Positions 20,004 to 29,724 of a DNA stretch of 64,000 bases are shown here, one piece after another. The notes under the pieces were generated by a model. It searched no databases. It saw only the letters and a list, made by a program, of their open reading frames with translations, and was not told the DNA's origin. Origin of the DNA: Bacillota bacterium (GTDB lineage: Bacteria > Bacillota > Clostridia > Peptostreptococcales > Anaerovoracaceae); NCBI GenBank assembly GCA_029101005.1, contig JAQXQE010000006.1, positions 114,483-178,482 of the forward strand. The letters are read 5' to 3'. Within the stretch, counting starts at the first letter, position 1. Every line of letters begins with the position of its first letter. Made by a program: the position numbers and the translations under genes.

Positions 20004-20031
20004 AAGCCCCTGTCCATTCGAACAGGGGCAG
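20004..20031. terminator. Bidirectional terminator hairpin
   Basis: GCCCCTGTCCATTCGAACAGGGGC. Confidence 0.65.
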
Positions 20032-20037
20032 TTATAC

Positions 20038-20565
20038 TTAATCTTCTACTCTATCAAGTTCCTTCCAGCCGAAGCGGATAATCGAGATGATCATCGAGAG
20101 CTCACTCACGACCTCATCGAGAATGCCAGCCCAGGAACCAACAATCACATTATACACTATCCAAAGCGGTGAATTAATGAAAATTCCGGCAATTCTGATC
20201 TTGCGCGCGTTCTTCGTGTATCCCGCAATCGTCGATGCTAGATTTGCCACTATCGGCAGAATGGATATCCAGCTCTCCCATGTGAGTGCAAGCACCACAA
20301 GTTGCATCGCACAGATGCAAGCGCACATTCGCCAGCTCTTAAGCTTCTCATTCGAGCTTCCGAGGCAGAACGAACGGAACGCATTGAGCATATAGCTCAT
20401 GCCTCCAGTCATCGCACCGAGTAGCAATAGATGCACGATGTAGCACACATACGACAGGAACTGCACCCTGAACAGATTCTTGTTGCTTCTGCATTGGAAC
20501 GAGAGGAAGAACACAATCGTTCCCGCGAAGCCAATGGCTTGAATCAGTAGATAGCTTAAAGTCAT
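20038..20565 (-). CDS. YgjV-family inner membrane protein
   Basis: IGFAGTIVFFLSFQCRSNKNLF N-terminus characteristic of YgjV family. Confidence 0.75.
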   Translation of the reverse strand: MTLSYLLIQAIGFAGTIVFFLSFQCRSNKNLFRVQFLSYVCYIVHLLLLGAMTGGMSYMLNAFRSFCLGSSNEKLKSWRMCACICAMQLVVLALTWESWISILPIVANLASTIAGYTKNARKIRIAGIFINSPLWIVYNVIVGSWAGILDEVVSELSMIISIIRFGWKELDRVED

Positions 20566-20605
20566 CAGTAACTCCAGATTATGGTCTCTCCGCTAAAAGT
20601 ATAGG

Positions 20606-20896
20606 CTATCTGTCGAGGGCTTCCGTAATTGCTTCGATGAGCTTAGGTATCTCGATAGGCTTAGCCAGATAAGCGTTCATACCTGCATTATAAGCGTTCT
20701 GCTTGTCTTCATCAAATGCATTCGCAGTCATAGCGATAATTGGAATCGAAGCCTTGTCAGAATCCGGCAGTCGTCTGATCATCTTGCTCGCCTCATAGCC
20801 GTCCATATTAGGCATCTGGATGTCCATAAGAATCAGGTCATAGTAGCCCGGCTCAGCCTTCTCGAGCATATCGATGCATATCAATGACCTCCTCAT
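20606..20896 (-). pseudogene. Truncated response-regulator receiver domain (remnant of a hybrid kinase)
   Basis: Has DLILMDIQMPNMDGYEA and PIIAMTANAF...GMNAYLAKPIE but lacks the first beta strand/acidic pair. Confidence 0.7.
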
Positions 20897-21053
20897 AAAT
20901 TGTTCTCGGAAGCAACTACATAATCCGCTTCCTATAACAGTCCTTGTTTCTGACGCGGAGACCTATCCTGACGATTGCCGAGCGAAAACATATCCATTAA
21001 CTTGCAAGCCAGCGCTATTTGTGTTATTATCAACAAGCACGTGAATACGATAC

Positions 21054-21141
21054 GGAGGATTGACCGAGTGGCTAAGGAGCCTGATTGGAAATCAGGTAAG
21101 GCGTGACAGCCCCGTGGGTTCGAGTCCCATGTCCTCCGCCA
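21054..21141 (+). tRNA. tRNA-Ser (anticodon GGA)
   Basis: Acceptor GGAGGAT/GTCCTCC, long variable arm, CCTGA-TTGGAAA-TCAGG anticodon arm, GGTTCGAGTCC T-loop, encoded CCA. Confidence 0.97.
21131..21141 (+). repeat. attL core
   Basis: GTCCTCCGCCA, 3' end of tRNA-Ser. Confidence 0.88.
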
Positions 21142-21148
21142 GATTTTA

Positions 21149-21183
21149 GGCTCTAGAGAGAAATCTCTGGAGCCTTTGTTTTT
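21149..21183 (+). terminator. Element-supplied terminator after tRNA-Ser
   Basis: GGCTCTAGAGA-GAAA-TCTCTGGAGCC then TTTGTTTTT. Confidence 0.75.
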
Positions 21184-21412
21184 AGGGGATTCCTTGAAAT
21201 ATCAACATTTTCATGCTTCTACCAAAACGCACACAGACGCATACAGGGGTCGTACAAACTCACAGTTAAGGCGGTGAGTAAGGCGGCGGGAATGTGCGAA
21301 TCCGAAAATCGCAGTGCAAATTTTTACGAGTATGGCGCTTATTGAAGATGAATTACATGAGTTGTTGGCATATGCTGGCAGCTCATTATTTATTATCAGA
21401 AAGGATTTCATT

Positions 21413-22279
21413 ATGAATAAAGAAGAAAGAAACAGCATTGTGGAACTGCCTATCGATGTAATTGACCAGTTCCCGAAACACCCTTATAAAGTCAAAGATG
21501 ATGACGATATGATCCAACTCATCGAAAGTATCAAGGAGAATGGAGTCATCACACCTATCATCGTAAGGCCAAAGCCTAAAGGCAGGTATGAAATGATATC
21601 CGGTCATAGAAGATTGCAGGCATGCAGACATCTCGGCCATAAGACTGTCAGAGGCCAGGTGTTGGAACTGGATAGAAATGCAGCAACAGTGATGATGGTA
21701 GACAGCAATCTGGCAAGGAGTAACATACTGCCAAGTGAGAAAGCGTTTGCTTATAAGATGAAGCTGGATGCGATGAAGAAACAAGGTAAGCGGACGGATT
21801 TAACTTTGTCTCCTTTGGAGACGAAGTTGAGGTCAGACGAACAGCTTGCTAATGATGTCGGTTATAGCAGAGCTCAGATTCAGAGGTATATACGATTAAC
21901 CAATCTCATCCCCCTACTTCTTCAGATGGTAGATGAGGGCAAGATTGCCATGAGACCAGCAGTAGAGATCTCTTATCTGCCTGACCATCTGCAGGACAAA
22001 CTTGCTGATTGTATCCTCAAAGAAGATGCTACTCCATCACATGATCAGACAATAAGAATGAGAAAGCTATTCAAAGAAGGATTACTAACCGAAGAAGCAA
22101 TAGATAAGATAATGCATGAGTTGAAACCTAACCAGACCAACAGAATATCTCTGCCAGAAGATAAGGTTAAGAAGTTTATGCCTAAGAATATGCCGGTAAG
22201 CAAGCGGGAAGATTATATTCTTAAAGCTTTGGAACATTATGACAAGTATCTGAAGAAACAGAGAGAAAGAGTGAGGTAG
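21413..22279 (+). CDS. ParB/Spo0J-family partition protein
   Basis: ISGHRRLQACRHLG, NLARSNILPSEKAFAYK, HTH region; start set at MNKEER. Confidence 0.9.
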   Translation: MNKEERNSIVELPIDVIDQFPKHPYKVKDDDDMIQLIESIKENGVITPIIVRPKPKGRYEMISGHRRLQACRHLGHKTVRGQVLELDRNAATVMMVDSNLARSNILPSEKAFAYKMKLDAMKKQGKRTDLTLSPLETKLRSDEQLANDVGYSRAQIQRYIRLTNLIPLLLQMVDEGKIAMRPAVEISYLPDHLQDKLADCILKEDATPSHDQTIRMRKLFKEGLLTEEAIDKIMHELKPNQTNRISLPEDKVKKFMPKNMPVSKREDYILKALEHYDKYLKKQRERVR

Positions 22280-22281
22280 AT

Positions 22282-22413
22282 ATGAAACTGAAACTAACAT
22301 ATGACGAAGTGAGAGTATTAGTATTTGCACTTAATGAACTTAGAAACCAGCTAATTCAGGAGAACAGATATACAGATGCAGTGGATGAACTTCTGATGAA
22401 ACTATGTAAGTGA
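22282..22413 (+). CDS. Small conserved protein MKLKLTYDEVRVLVFALNELRNQLIQENRYTDAVDELLMKLCK
   Basis: 43 aa ORF next to parB; paralogue at 41444-41587. Confidence 0.8.
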   Translation: MKLKLTYDEVRVLVFALNELRNQLIQENRYTDAVDELLMKLCK

Positions 22414-22421
22414 GCATATTC

Positions 22422-22474
22422 AATTCAGTCATTTTTGCTGAAATGACTGAATTGAAACAAGAAATGACTGAATT
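22422..22474. promoter_or_regulatory. Three repeated operator-like half-sites upstream of R-M regulator
   Basis: AATTCAGTCATTT, AAATGACTGAATT, AAATGACTGAATT. Confidence 0.6.
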
Positions 22475-22590
22475 AAAATACTATAGTTCACAATTAAAAT
22501 GTGCATATGCCAATTTCAAATTGCCAGAATGGGCAAGTGTGTTATAATGTTCTATAGTAAAGTGTATTAGAGAACACGAAAGGAAACATT

Positions 22591-22800
22591 ATGGCAGTTA
22601 ATTATAACCCACTCTGGCATTTGCTTATTGAGAAAGGTATGAAGAAAAAAGATCTTCGTGAGCTTGCAGGTATTAGCACAAATACACTTGCTAAGCTTGG
22701 TAAGAATCAGGATGTCAGCACTTCAATCATTGCTAAGATATGCACAGCATTAGACTGCAAGGTTGAAGATGTAATGGAATTTGTTCCAGAGAAAAAGTAA
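22591..22800 (+). CDS. XRE-family HTH regulator (R-M controller-like)
   Basis: 69 aa HTH; KKDLRELAGISTNTLAKLGK. Confidence 0.88.
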   Translation: MAVNYNPLWHLLIEKGMKKKDLRELAGISTNTLAKLGKNQDVSTSIIAKICTALDCKVEDVMEFVPEKK

Positions 22801-22816
22801 TTAAGAGGAGAAAGCA

Positions 22817-24379
22817 ATGGCAGATATTAAGAAAGAACAAGAAAGAGCAGAACTACACCGTACTATATGGAGTATTGCGGATGATTTAAGAGGAAGTGTT
22901 GATGGCTGGGACTTCAAGCACTACGTACTTGGTATGCTCTTTTATAGATATATTTCAGAGAACTTTACAGCATATATCAATGAAGGCGAAGCAGAAGCAG
23001 GAAATGAAGGATTCGACTATGCGAAACTTTCAGACGAAGATGCTGAAGGTGCAAGAGATGAGCTTGTAACTACAAAGGGGTTCTTTATTCCACCTAGCCA
23101 CTTATTCTGGAATGTTAAAGCAAAGGCAGCAAATGATGAGAATCTGAATGAAACTCTTGAAGCTGTTTTCAATGGAATTGAGAACTCTGCAAAGGGTACT
23201 GCATCAGAAAATGATATGGCTGGCCTTTTCGATGATTTTGATGTTAACAGTAATAAGCTGGGCGCTACAGTTGCAAAGAGAAATGAAAAACTGGTTAAGC
23301 TTATCAATGGTGTGGCATCAATGAATCTAGGTAATGTCAAGGATCACGACATTGATGCTTTTGGAGATGCTTATGAATATCTGATGACGATGTATGCTTC
23401 GAATGCAGGTAAGTCAGGTGGTGAGTTTTTCACACCTGCAGATGTATCTGAATTGCTTACAAGACTTGGAACCGTTGGCAAGACAGAAGTAAACAAAGTA
23501 TATGACCCTTGTTGTGGATCTGGCTCACTTCTTCTCAAGGCTGAAAAAGTTCTTGGCAAGGATGCTGTTAGAAATGGATTCTATGGACAGGAAATCAATA
23601 TCACTACATACAATCTGTGCAGGATCAATATGTTCCTTCATGATATTGAACCTGATAAGTTTGATATCGCATGTGAGGATACTCTTATTTCACCTGCGCA
23701 CTGGGATGATGAACCATTTGAACTTATCGTTTCAAATCCCCCTTATTCAATAAAGTGGGCTGGAGATGACAATCCACTTCTTATCAACGACCCTAGATAC
23801 TCTCCTGCGGGAGTGCTGGCACCTAAGAGCAAAGCGGACCTTGCTTTTATCATGCATTCGCTTTCTTGGCTTGCGTCAAACGGATCGGCTGCGATTGTTT
23901 GCTTCCCTGGAATCATGTACAGAGGCGGAGCGGAAAAGAAAATCAGGAAATATCTGATTGATAATAACTACATTGACTGCGTTATTCAGCTTCCAAGTAA
24001 TCTTTTCTTTGGAACCTCTATCGCTACATGCATTATGATTATAAAGAAGAATAAGGCTGATAATAAGACTCTGTTCATTGATGCTACAAATGAATGCATC
24101 AAGATTACAAACAACAACAAGCTTACTCAGGAGAATATGGATAGAATCGTTGGGACTTATGCAAGTCGCCTGGAAGACGACCATTTCTCGCACCTGGCAA
24201 GTTATGATGAGATAGAAGAAAACGATTACAATCTGTCTGTATCTACTTATGTTGAAGCTGAGGATACAAGAGAGAAGATCGATATTGTAGAGCTTAACGC
24301 ACAGATTGCAGCAATCGTAAAGAAAGAAGATGAACTCCGTAAGGCAATCGATGAGATCATCGCAGAAATCGAGGAATAG
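22817..24379 (+). CDS. hsdM: Type I restriction-modification DNA methyltransferase subunit M
   Basis: YDPCCGSGSLLL and NPPYS motifs. Confidence 0.96.
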   Translation: MADIKKEQERAELHRTIWSIADDLRGSVDGWDFKHYVLGMLFYRYISENFTAYINEGEAEAGNEGFDYAKLSDEDAEGARDELVTTKGFFIPPSHLFWNVKAKAANDENLNETLEAVFNGIENSAKGTASENDMAGLFDDFDVNSNKLGATVAKRNEKLVKLINGVASMNLGNVKDHDIDAFGDAYEYLMTMYASNAGKSGGEFFTPADVSELLTRLGTVGKTEVNKVYDPCCGSGSLLLKAEKVLGKDAVRNGFYGQEINITTYNLCRINMFLHDIEPDKFDIACEDTLISPAHWDDEPFELIVSNPPYSIKWAGDDNPLLINDPRYSPAGVLAPKSKADLAFIMHSLSWLASNGSAAIVCFPGIMYRGGAEKKIRKYLIDNNYIDCVIQLPSNLFFGTSIATCIMIIKKNKADNKTLFIDATNECIKITNNNKLTQENMDRIVGTYASRLEDDHFSHLASYDEIEENDYNLSVSTYVEAEDTREKIDIVELNAQIAAIVKKEDELRKAIDEIIAEIEE

Positions 24380-24382
24380 AGT

Positions 24383-25564
24383 ATGAGTAGATTAGATGAA
24401 CTGATTAAGGAACTCTGTCCAGAAGGAGTGGAGAAGAAAAGAATAGGCGATTTGTGCGAGATAAAACGTGGACGAGTAATGTCAAAAGACTATATTGCTA
24501 ATAATGCTGGGGAGTATCCAGTGTTCTCTTCTCAAACCGAAAATAATGGGGAGTTAGGTAGGATTAGCACATATGATTTTGAAGGCGAATACCTCACATG
24601 GACTACAGATGGTGCAAATGCTGGAACTGTTTTTTATAGAAAAGGACAATTCAGTGTAACAAATGTTTGCGGTCTACTTAATGCAAAATCTGAAATTATC
24701 CTAACAAAGTATCTATTTTATGCTTTAAGCATTGAAGCTCCTAAATATGTAAGTAGTGGAATGGGAAATCCAAAGCTTATGAGCAATGTGATGGCTAGGA
24801 TAAAGGTACATGTCCCACCACTTCCAGTGCAGGAAGAAATAGTAAAAATACTTGACAAATTCACGGATTATGTTACTGAGCTACAGGCTGAGCTACAGGC
24901 TGAGCTACAGGCTCGTAAACTACAGTATCAGCATTACTTAGATGCTTTCTATGACACCGAAAAGTATGAGATTATTCCGTTGGCATCTTTAGGTTCATTA
25001 ACAAGAGGAAAGAGGTTTGTACATGCAGATGCTACTGATAGTGGTGTTCCATGTGTTCACTACGGTGAACTGTATACATATTATGGAAGCCATGCAGATG
25101 CAGTAAAATCTCATATCCGCGAGGATTTACGACCTAAAATGAGATATGCAGACCCTGGAGATGTAATAATTGTTGGTGCGGGAGAGAATAATATAGATAT
25201 CGGGGTTGGCTTGTCGTGGGGAGGAAAAGAGCCTGTTGCCGTGCATGATGCCTGTTACACTCTGAAACATTCTCAGAATAGCCGATATATTTCATACTAC
25301 TTAAGATCATCGTATTATCATAACCAAATAAAACGTTGGGTATCTGAAGGAAAGATATGTTCTATTTCTGCTCAAAGTTTAGGAAAAGCGCTTATCCCTA
25401 TTCCCCCTATTGATGAACAAAATAGGATTGCAGAAATTTTAAGTGGCTTCGAGGAGTTGTGTAATGATATAGTATCTGGACTGCCAGCTGAAATCGAAGC
25501 GCGCCAGAAGCAATACGAATACTATAGAGATAAACTGCTTTCATTCAAGGAGATTGAATCATGA
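24383..25564 (+). CDS. hsdS: Type I R-M specificity subunit S
   Basis: Two target-recognition domains, conserved PPLPVQEEIVKILDKFTDYVTEL and PPIDEQNRIAEIL. Confidence 0.95.
   Translation: MSRLDELIKELCPEGVEKKRIGDLCEIKRGRVMSKDYIANNAGEYPVFSSQTENNGELGRISTYDFEGEYLTWTTDGANAGTVFYRKGQFSVTNVCGLLNAKSEIILTKYLFYALSIEAPKYVSSGMGNPKLMSNVMARIKVHVPPLPVQEEIVKILDKFTDYVTELQAELQAELQARKLQYQHYLDAFYDTEKYEIIPLASLGSLTRGKRFVHADATDSGVPCVHYGELYTYYGSHADAVKSHIREDLRPKMRYADPGDVIIVGAGENNIDIGVGLSWGGKEPVAVHDACYTLKHSQNSRYISYYLRSSYYHNQIKRWVSEGKICSISAQSLGKALIPIPPIDEQNRIAEILSGFEELCNDIVSGLPAEIEARQKQYEYYRDKLLSFKEIES
24877..24912 (+). repeat. Three perfect tandem 12-bp repeats in hsdS central region
   Basis: TGAGCTACAGGC x3 encoding ELQA repeats. 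Confidence 0.97.
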
Positions 25565-26487
25565 AACTAGGAAAGCTTAAAGAAGTAGATATTAGGAGCG
25601 TGTGGGCGCATGAACAATATGATTTCTCTAAATGGTTAGCGTCAGAAGAGAACATCAAAGAACTAAGTGATACATTGAACCTTTCATTAACTGACATTGA
25701 GACAGAGAAATTCGTAGGTTCATATCGTTGCGATATCATTTGTAAAGATGAGCTAACTGGTAAGAATGTACTTATTGAAAATCAGCTTGAGCAGACAAAC
25801 CACGATCATCTAGGAAAGATTATCACATATGCTTCGGGTTTGGATGCAAGTGTTATTGTTTGGATAGTTGCCAATGCTCGTCCAGAACATGCTAGCGCCA
25901 TTGAATGGCTAAATAAAAACACTACTGATGATGTGGCGTTCTTTCTCATAGAAGTCCATGCATACACCATTGGAGATTCTAGTCCGGCTCCAATGTTCAA
26001 AATAATTGAGCAGCCTAATGATTTTGCAAAAACAACAAAGTCACTGGCAAGTAAGGGGAATCTAAGCGAATCACAAATGTGTCGTCTTGAATTCTGGAAT
26101 ATGTTTAATGATGTTCTGGAAGAAAAAGGTAAGCCATTCAACAAACATAAAGCATCTACAGACCATTGGTACACAGTGGCAGTAGGTTCATCACAGTGCA
26201 GTATTTCAATTGATCTGGTAAACAAAGAACACAAAATCCGTGTAGGCTTATGGATCAATGATAACAAGGATATGTTTGACAGTATGTATTCTTACAAAGC
26301 AGAGATTGAAGCTGCTGCGGGTCAATCCTTAGATTGGTTTAGATTGGATGATAAAAAGGCATCTATTATTTCGCTGGATATCAAAGGATTAAACTTCAAG
26401 AAAAAAGATAATTATCCAGAACTAATGGATACAGTGATAGATAAGGTTGTTATTTTAAGAAATGCTATTAAACCTTATATAGGATAG
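25561..26487 (+). CDS. DUF4268-domain protein (PD-(D/E)XK-like N-terminus)
   Basis: VLIENQLEQTNHDHLGKIITYASGL typical of the DUF4268 N-terminal region. Confidence 0.8.
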   Translation: MKLGKLKEVDIRSVWAHEQYDFSKWLASEENIKELSDTLNLSLTDIETEKFVGSYRCDIICKDELTGKNVLIENQLEQTNHDHLGKIITYASGLDASVIVWIVANARPEHASAIEWLNKNTTDDVAFFLIEVHAYTIGDSSPAPMFKIIEQPNDFAKTTKSLASKGNLSESQMCRLEFWNMFNDVLEEKGKPFNKHKASTDHWYTVAVGSSQCSISIDLVNKEHKIRVGLWINDNKDMFDSMYSYKAEIEAAAGQSLDWFRLDDKKASIISLDIKGLNFKKKDNYPELMDTVIDKVVILRNAIKPYIG

Positions 26488-26502
26488 CATAGGAGGAAAA
26501 CC

Positions 26503-29500
26503 GTGCCATATTTCAACATAGTAGCACAGACAAATGAAAATACAGTCGTAACTGAATATGAACCAGTTAAGGTTAAGTCTGACAGTTATCAGAGCGAAGC
26601 GGAGTTAGAAAAGGACTTTATCAGAATGCTCCAGGAACAAGGCTACGAGTATCTTCAGATACATACAGAAGCAGACCTTGTTGCTAACCTGCGTGCGAAG
26701 CTTGAAGCTCTTAATAACTATTCCTTCACGAATAATGAATGGGATTTCTTCTTTAAGAATGCCATTGCTAATCAAAACGAAGGAATTGAAGATAAAGCTC
26801 GTAAGATTCAGGAAGACTATGTTCAGGTTCTTAAGAGAGACGATGGAACATCTAAGAACATCACTCTCATCGATAAGAAGAACATTCATAACAACAGTCT
26901 TCAGGTTATCAATCAGTATGAAGTATCGCAGGCCGAAGGTGCCAAGCATGACAACAGATACGACGTAACTGTACTTGTTAATGGATTCCCTCTTGTGCAT
27001 ATCGAGCTTAAGCGCAGAGGTGTCGCTATCAAGGAAGCCTTCAATCAGATTAACCGCTACCAGAGAGAGTCTTTCTGGGTAGGAAGCGGTTTATTTGAGT
27101 ACGTTCAGATATTTGTTATATCCAACGGAACAAATACTAAGTATTACTCTAACAGTACAAGATGGAATGCCATCAAAGATGCAAAGGCTGCAAATACCAA
27201 GAAGGAAAAGACAAGCAACAGTTTCGAATTTACATGCTACTGGGCGGATGCTAACAATAAAGTCATACCTGATCTTGTAGACTTTACTAGAACCTTCTTT
27301 GCTAAGCATACGATTCTTAATATCTTAACTAAATACTGTATTTTCACTTCTGAGCAGATGCTGATGGTTATGAGACCATACCAGATTACTGCTACTGAGA
27401 GAATTCTCAACAGAATTGAGATCGCAGATAACTATAAGAAATACGGAACAGTTGCAGGTGGCGGATATATCTGGCACACAACTGGTTCAGGTAAGACTTT
27501 GACATCGTTTAAGACTGCAAGACTTGCGTCAAACCTTCCATACATTGATAAGGTTCTCTTTGTCGTAGACAGAAAAGATCTGGACTACCAGACAATGAAG
27601 GAATACGACAGATTTGAGAAAGGTGCAGCCAACAGCAACTCATCAACAGCAGTTCTCAAGAAGCAGCTCGAGGATGATAATACTCACATTATCATTACAA
27701 CAATTCAGAAGCTGGCAACATTCATAAAGAAGAACAAAGGCCATGATGTATATCAGAAACACGTTGTAATCATCTTCGATGAATGTCATAGATCGCAGTT
27801 TGGTGATATGCATGCTGCAATCGTAAAGAATTTTAAGAAGTATCACATCTTCGGATTTACTGGAACTCCTATATTTGCAGAAAATGCCGGGGCAGTCAGA
27901 ACACCTCAGTTTATGACAACTGAGCAGACTTTTGGTGATCAGCTTCATACATATACAATCGTTGATGCAATTAATGACAAGAATGTATTACCTTTCAAAG
28001 TTGATTACATCAGCACAATGAAAGAAAAAGAAATACCTGACGAGGACGTCTGGGATATCGACAGAGAGAAAGCTATGATGGCTCCAAAGAGAATTTCTGT
28101 CGTAACAAAGTACATTCTTGATCACTTCGATAAGAAAACGTATCGAGGAGATAAGACATATATCTTCAATCAGCTCACCAATATTTCAGATGTTGCAGCT
28201 GGCAGAAACAAGGTAGAAGAAATCAAAGCAGCTCAGAGACTTAGCGGATTCAATTCAATATTTGCTGTTGCCTCAGTAGATATGGCTAAGCTGTATTACG
28301 AAGAGTTCAGGAAACAGATGGCTGAAGATCCATCAAAGAAGCTCAAGATAGCAACCATATACAGCTATGCTCCTAACGAAGAAGAGCCGGAAGGCGGTCT
28401 TCTTGATGAAGAAAATTCAGAGGATACTTCAGCACTCGATAAGAACTCAAGAGATTTCCTTGAAGAAACAATCAAGGATTATAACGAGATGTTCCATACA
28501 AACTACGATACATCAAGTGATAAGTTCCAGAACTATTACAAAGATGTTTCGCTTCGCATGAAGAATAAGGAACTGGATATGCTCATTGTAGTTAATATGT
28601 TCCTTACTGGTTTTGATGCGACAACACTCAATACTCTGTGGGTTGATAAGAATCTTAAGATGCATGGATTGATTCAGGCGTTCTCCAGAACAAACCGAAT
28701 CCTTAACAGCATCAAGACTTACGGTAACATAGTATGCTTCAGAAATCTCCAGAAGAAAGTTGATGAAGCCATAGCCCTCTTTGGCGACAAAGAAGCTGGC
28801 GGTATAGTTCTTCTTAAGAGCTTCCAGGAATACTACTACGGCTATCAAACTGCTGATGGCAAAGATATGCCAGGCTATGTGGATATGGTTGATGAACTCG
28901 TTGAGAGATTCCCTCTTGCAGTACCACAGATTGTTGGAGAAGAGAATCAGAAGAAATTCATTAAACTATTCGGAGCATTTCTCAAGATGAGAAATCTACT
29001 CAGTACATTCGATGAGTTTGAAGGAAAAGAGATTTTCTCAGATAGAGACCTTCAGGATTATCTTGGAAGGTATCAAGATTTAAAAGATATCTTCAGACCT
29101 GATGATAAAGAAAGTACTGACATTAATGATGACATTATTTTCGAAACAGAGCTGATAAAACAGATAGATATCAATATTGATTACATTCTTATGCTGGTTC
29201 AGAAATATCATGATGGACACATGCAGGATAAGGAAATCCTTGTTACTATTCAGAAAGCAGTTGGTGCTCACCCTGAACTCAGAAGCAAGAAACAGCTTAT
29301 CGAAATGTTCCTTGATAGCATTAACAATGTTAACGATGTGGTAACCGCTTGGAATGGGTTTGTAGAAAAGCAACGTGAAGATGATCTTGCAACAATCATT
29401 AGCGAAGAAAAGCTTAAGCCAGAAGAAACTCGTCGTTTCCTCGAAAAAGCTTTTGAAGACGGCGAAATCAAAGAAACTGGAACCGATATCGACAAGATTA

Positions 29501-29706
29501 TGCCACCGGTTTCCAGATTCGGAGGCGGCGCAAATAACAGAGCTGCAAAGAAGCAGACGGTTATCAGCAAGCTTAAAGGATTCTTCGAGAAGTACTTCGG
29601 AGTTGGAACAAAGTTCAAAGCAGTTCCTACAGAAGTTTACACGTTTGAGGAACCAGAAATGTTGATGGTTGCGGAAGAAACTAACGAATATTTTATAATT
29701 GAGTAA
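26503..29706 (+). CDS. hsdR: Type I restriction endonuclease subunit R
   Basis: VHIELKRRG nuclease motif, HTTGSGKTLTSF, FDECHRSQFG, GFTGTPIF. Confidence 0.96.
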   Translation: MPYFNIVAQTNENTVVTEYEPVKVKSDSYQSEAELEKDFIRMLQEQGYEYLQIHTEADLVANLRAKLEALNNYSFTNNEWDFFFKNAIANQNEGIEDKARKIQEDYVQVLKRDDGTSKNITLIDKKNIHNNSLQVINQYEVSQAEGAKHDNRYDVTVLVNGFPLVHIELKRRGVAIKEAFNQINRYQRESFWVGSGLFEYVQIFVISNGTNTKYYSNSTRWNAIKDAKAANTKKEKTSNSFEFTCYWADANNKVIPDLVDFTRTFFAKHTILNILTKYCIFTSEQMLMVMRPYQITATERILNRIEIADNYKKYGTVAGGGYIWHTTGSGKTLTSFKTARLASNLPYIDKVLFVVDRKDLDYQTMKEYDRFEKGAANSNSSTAVLKKQLEDDNTHIIITTIQKLATFIKKNKGHDVYQKHVVIIFDECHRSQFGDMHAAIVKNFKKYHIFGFTGTPIFAENAGAVRTPQFMTTEQTFGDQLHTYTIVDAINDKNVLPFKVDYISTMKEKEIPDEDVWDIDREKAMMAPKRISVVTKYILDHFDKKTYRGDKTYIFNQLTNISDVAAGRNKVEEIKAAQRLSGFNSIFAVASVDMAKLYYEEFRKQMAEDPSKKLKIATIYSYAPNEEEPEGGLLDEENSEDTSALDKNSRDFLEETIKDYNEMFHTNYDTSSDKFQNYYKDVSLRMKNKELDMLIVVNMFLTGFDATTLNTLWVDKNLKMHGLIQAFSRTNRILNSIKTYGNIVCFRNLQKKVDEAIALFGDKEAGGIVLLKSFQEYYYGYQTADGKDMPGYVDMVDELVERFPLAVPQIVGEENQKKFIKLFGAFLKMRNLLSTFDEFEGKEIFSDRDLQDYLGRYQDLKDIFRPDDKESTDINDDIIFETELIKQIDINIDYILMLVQKYHDGHMQDKEILVTIQKAVGAHPELRSKKQLIEMFLDSINNVNDVVTAWNGFVEKQREDDLATIISEEKLKPEETRRFLEKAFEDGEIKETGTDIDKIMPPVSRFGGGANNRAAKKQTVISKLKGFFEKYFGVGTKFKAVPTEVYTFEEPEMLMVAEETNEYFIIE

Positions 29707-29724
29707 TGTAAATAAGGAGAGTAA

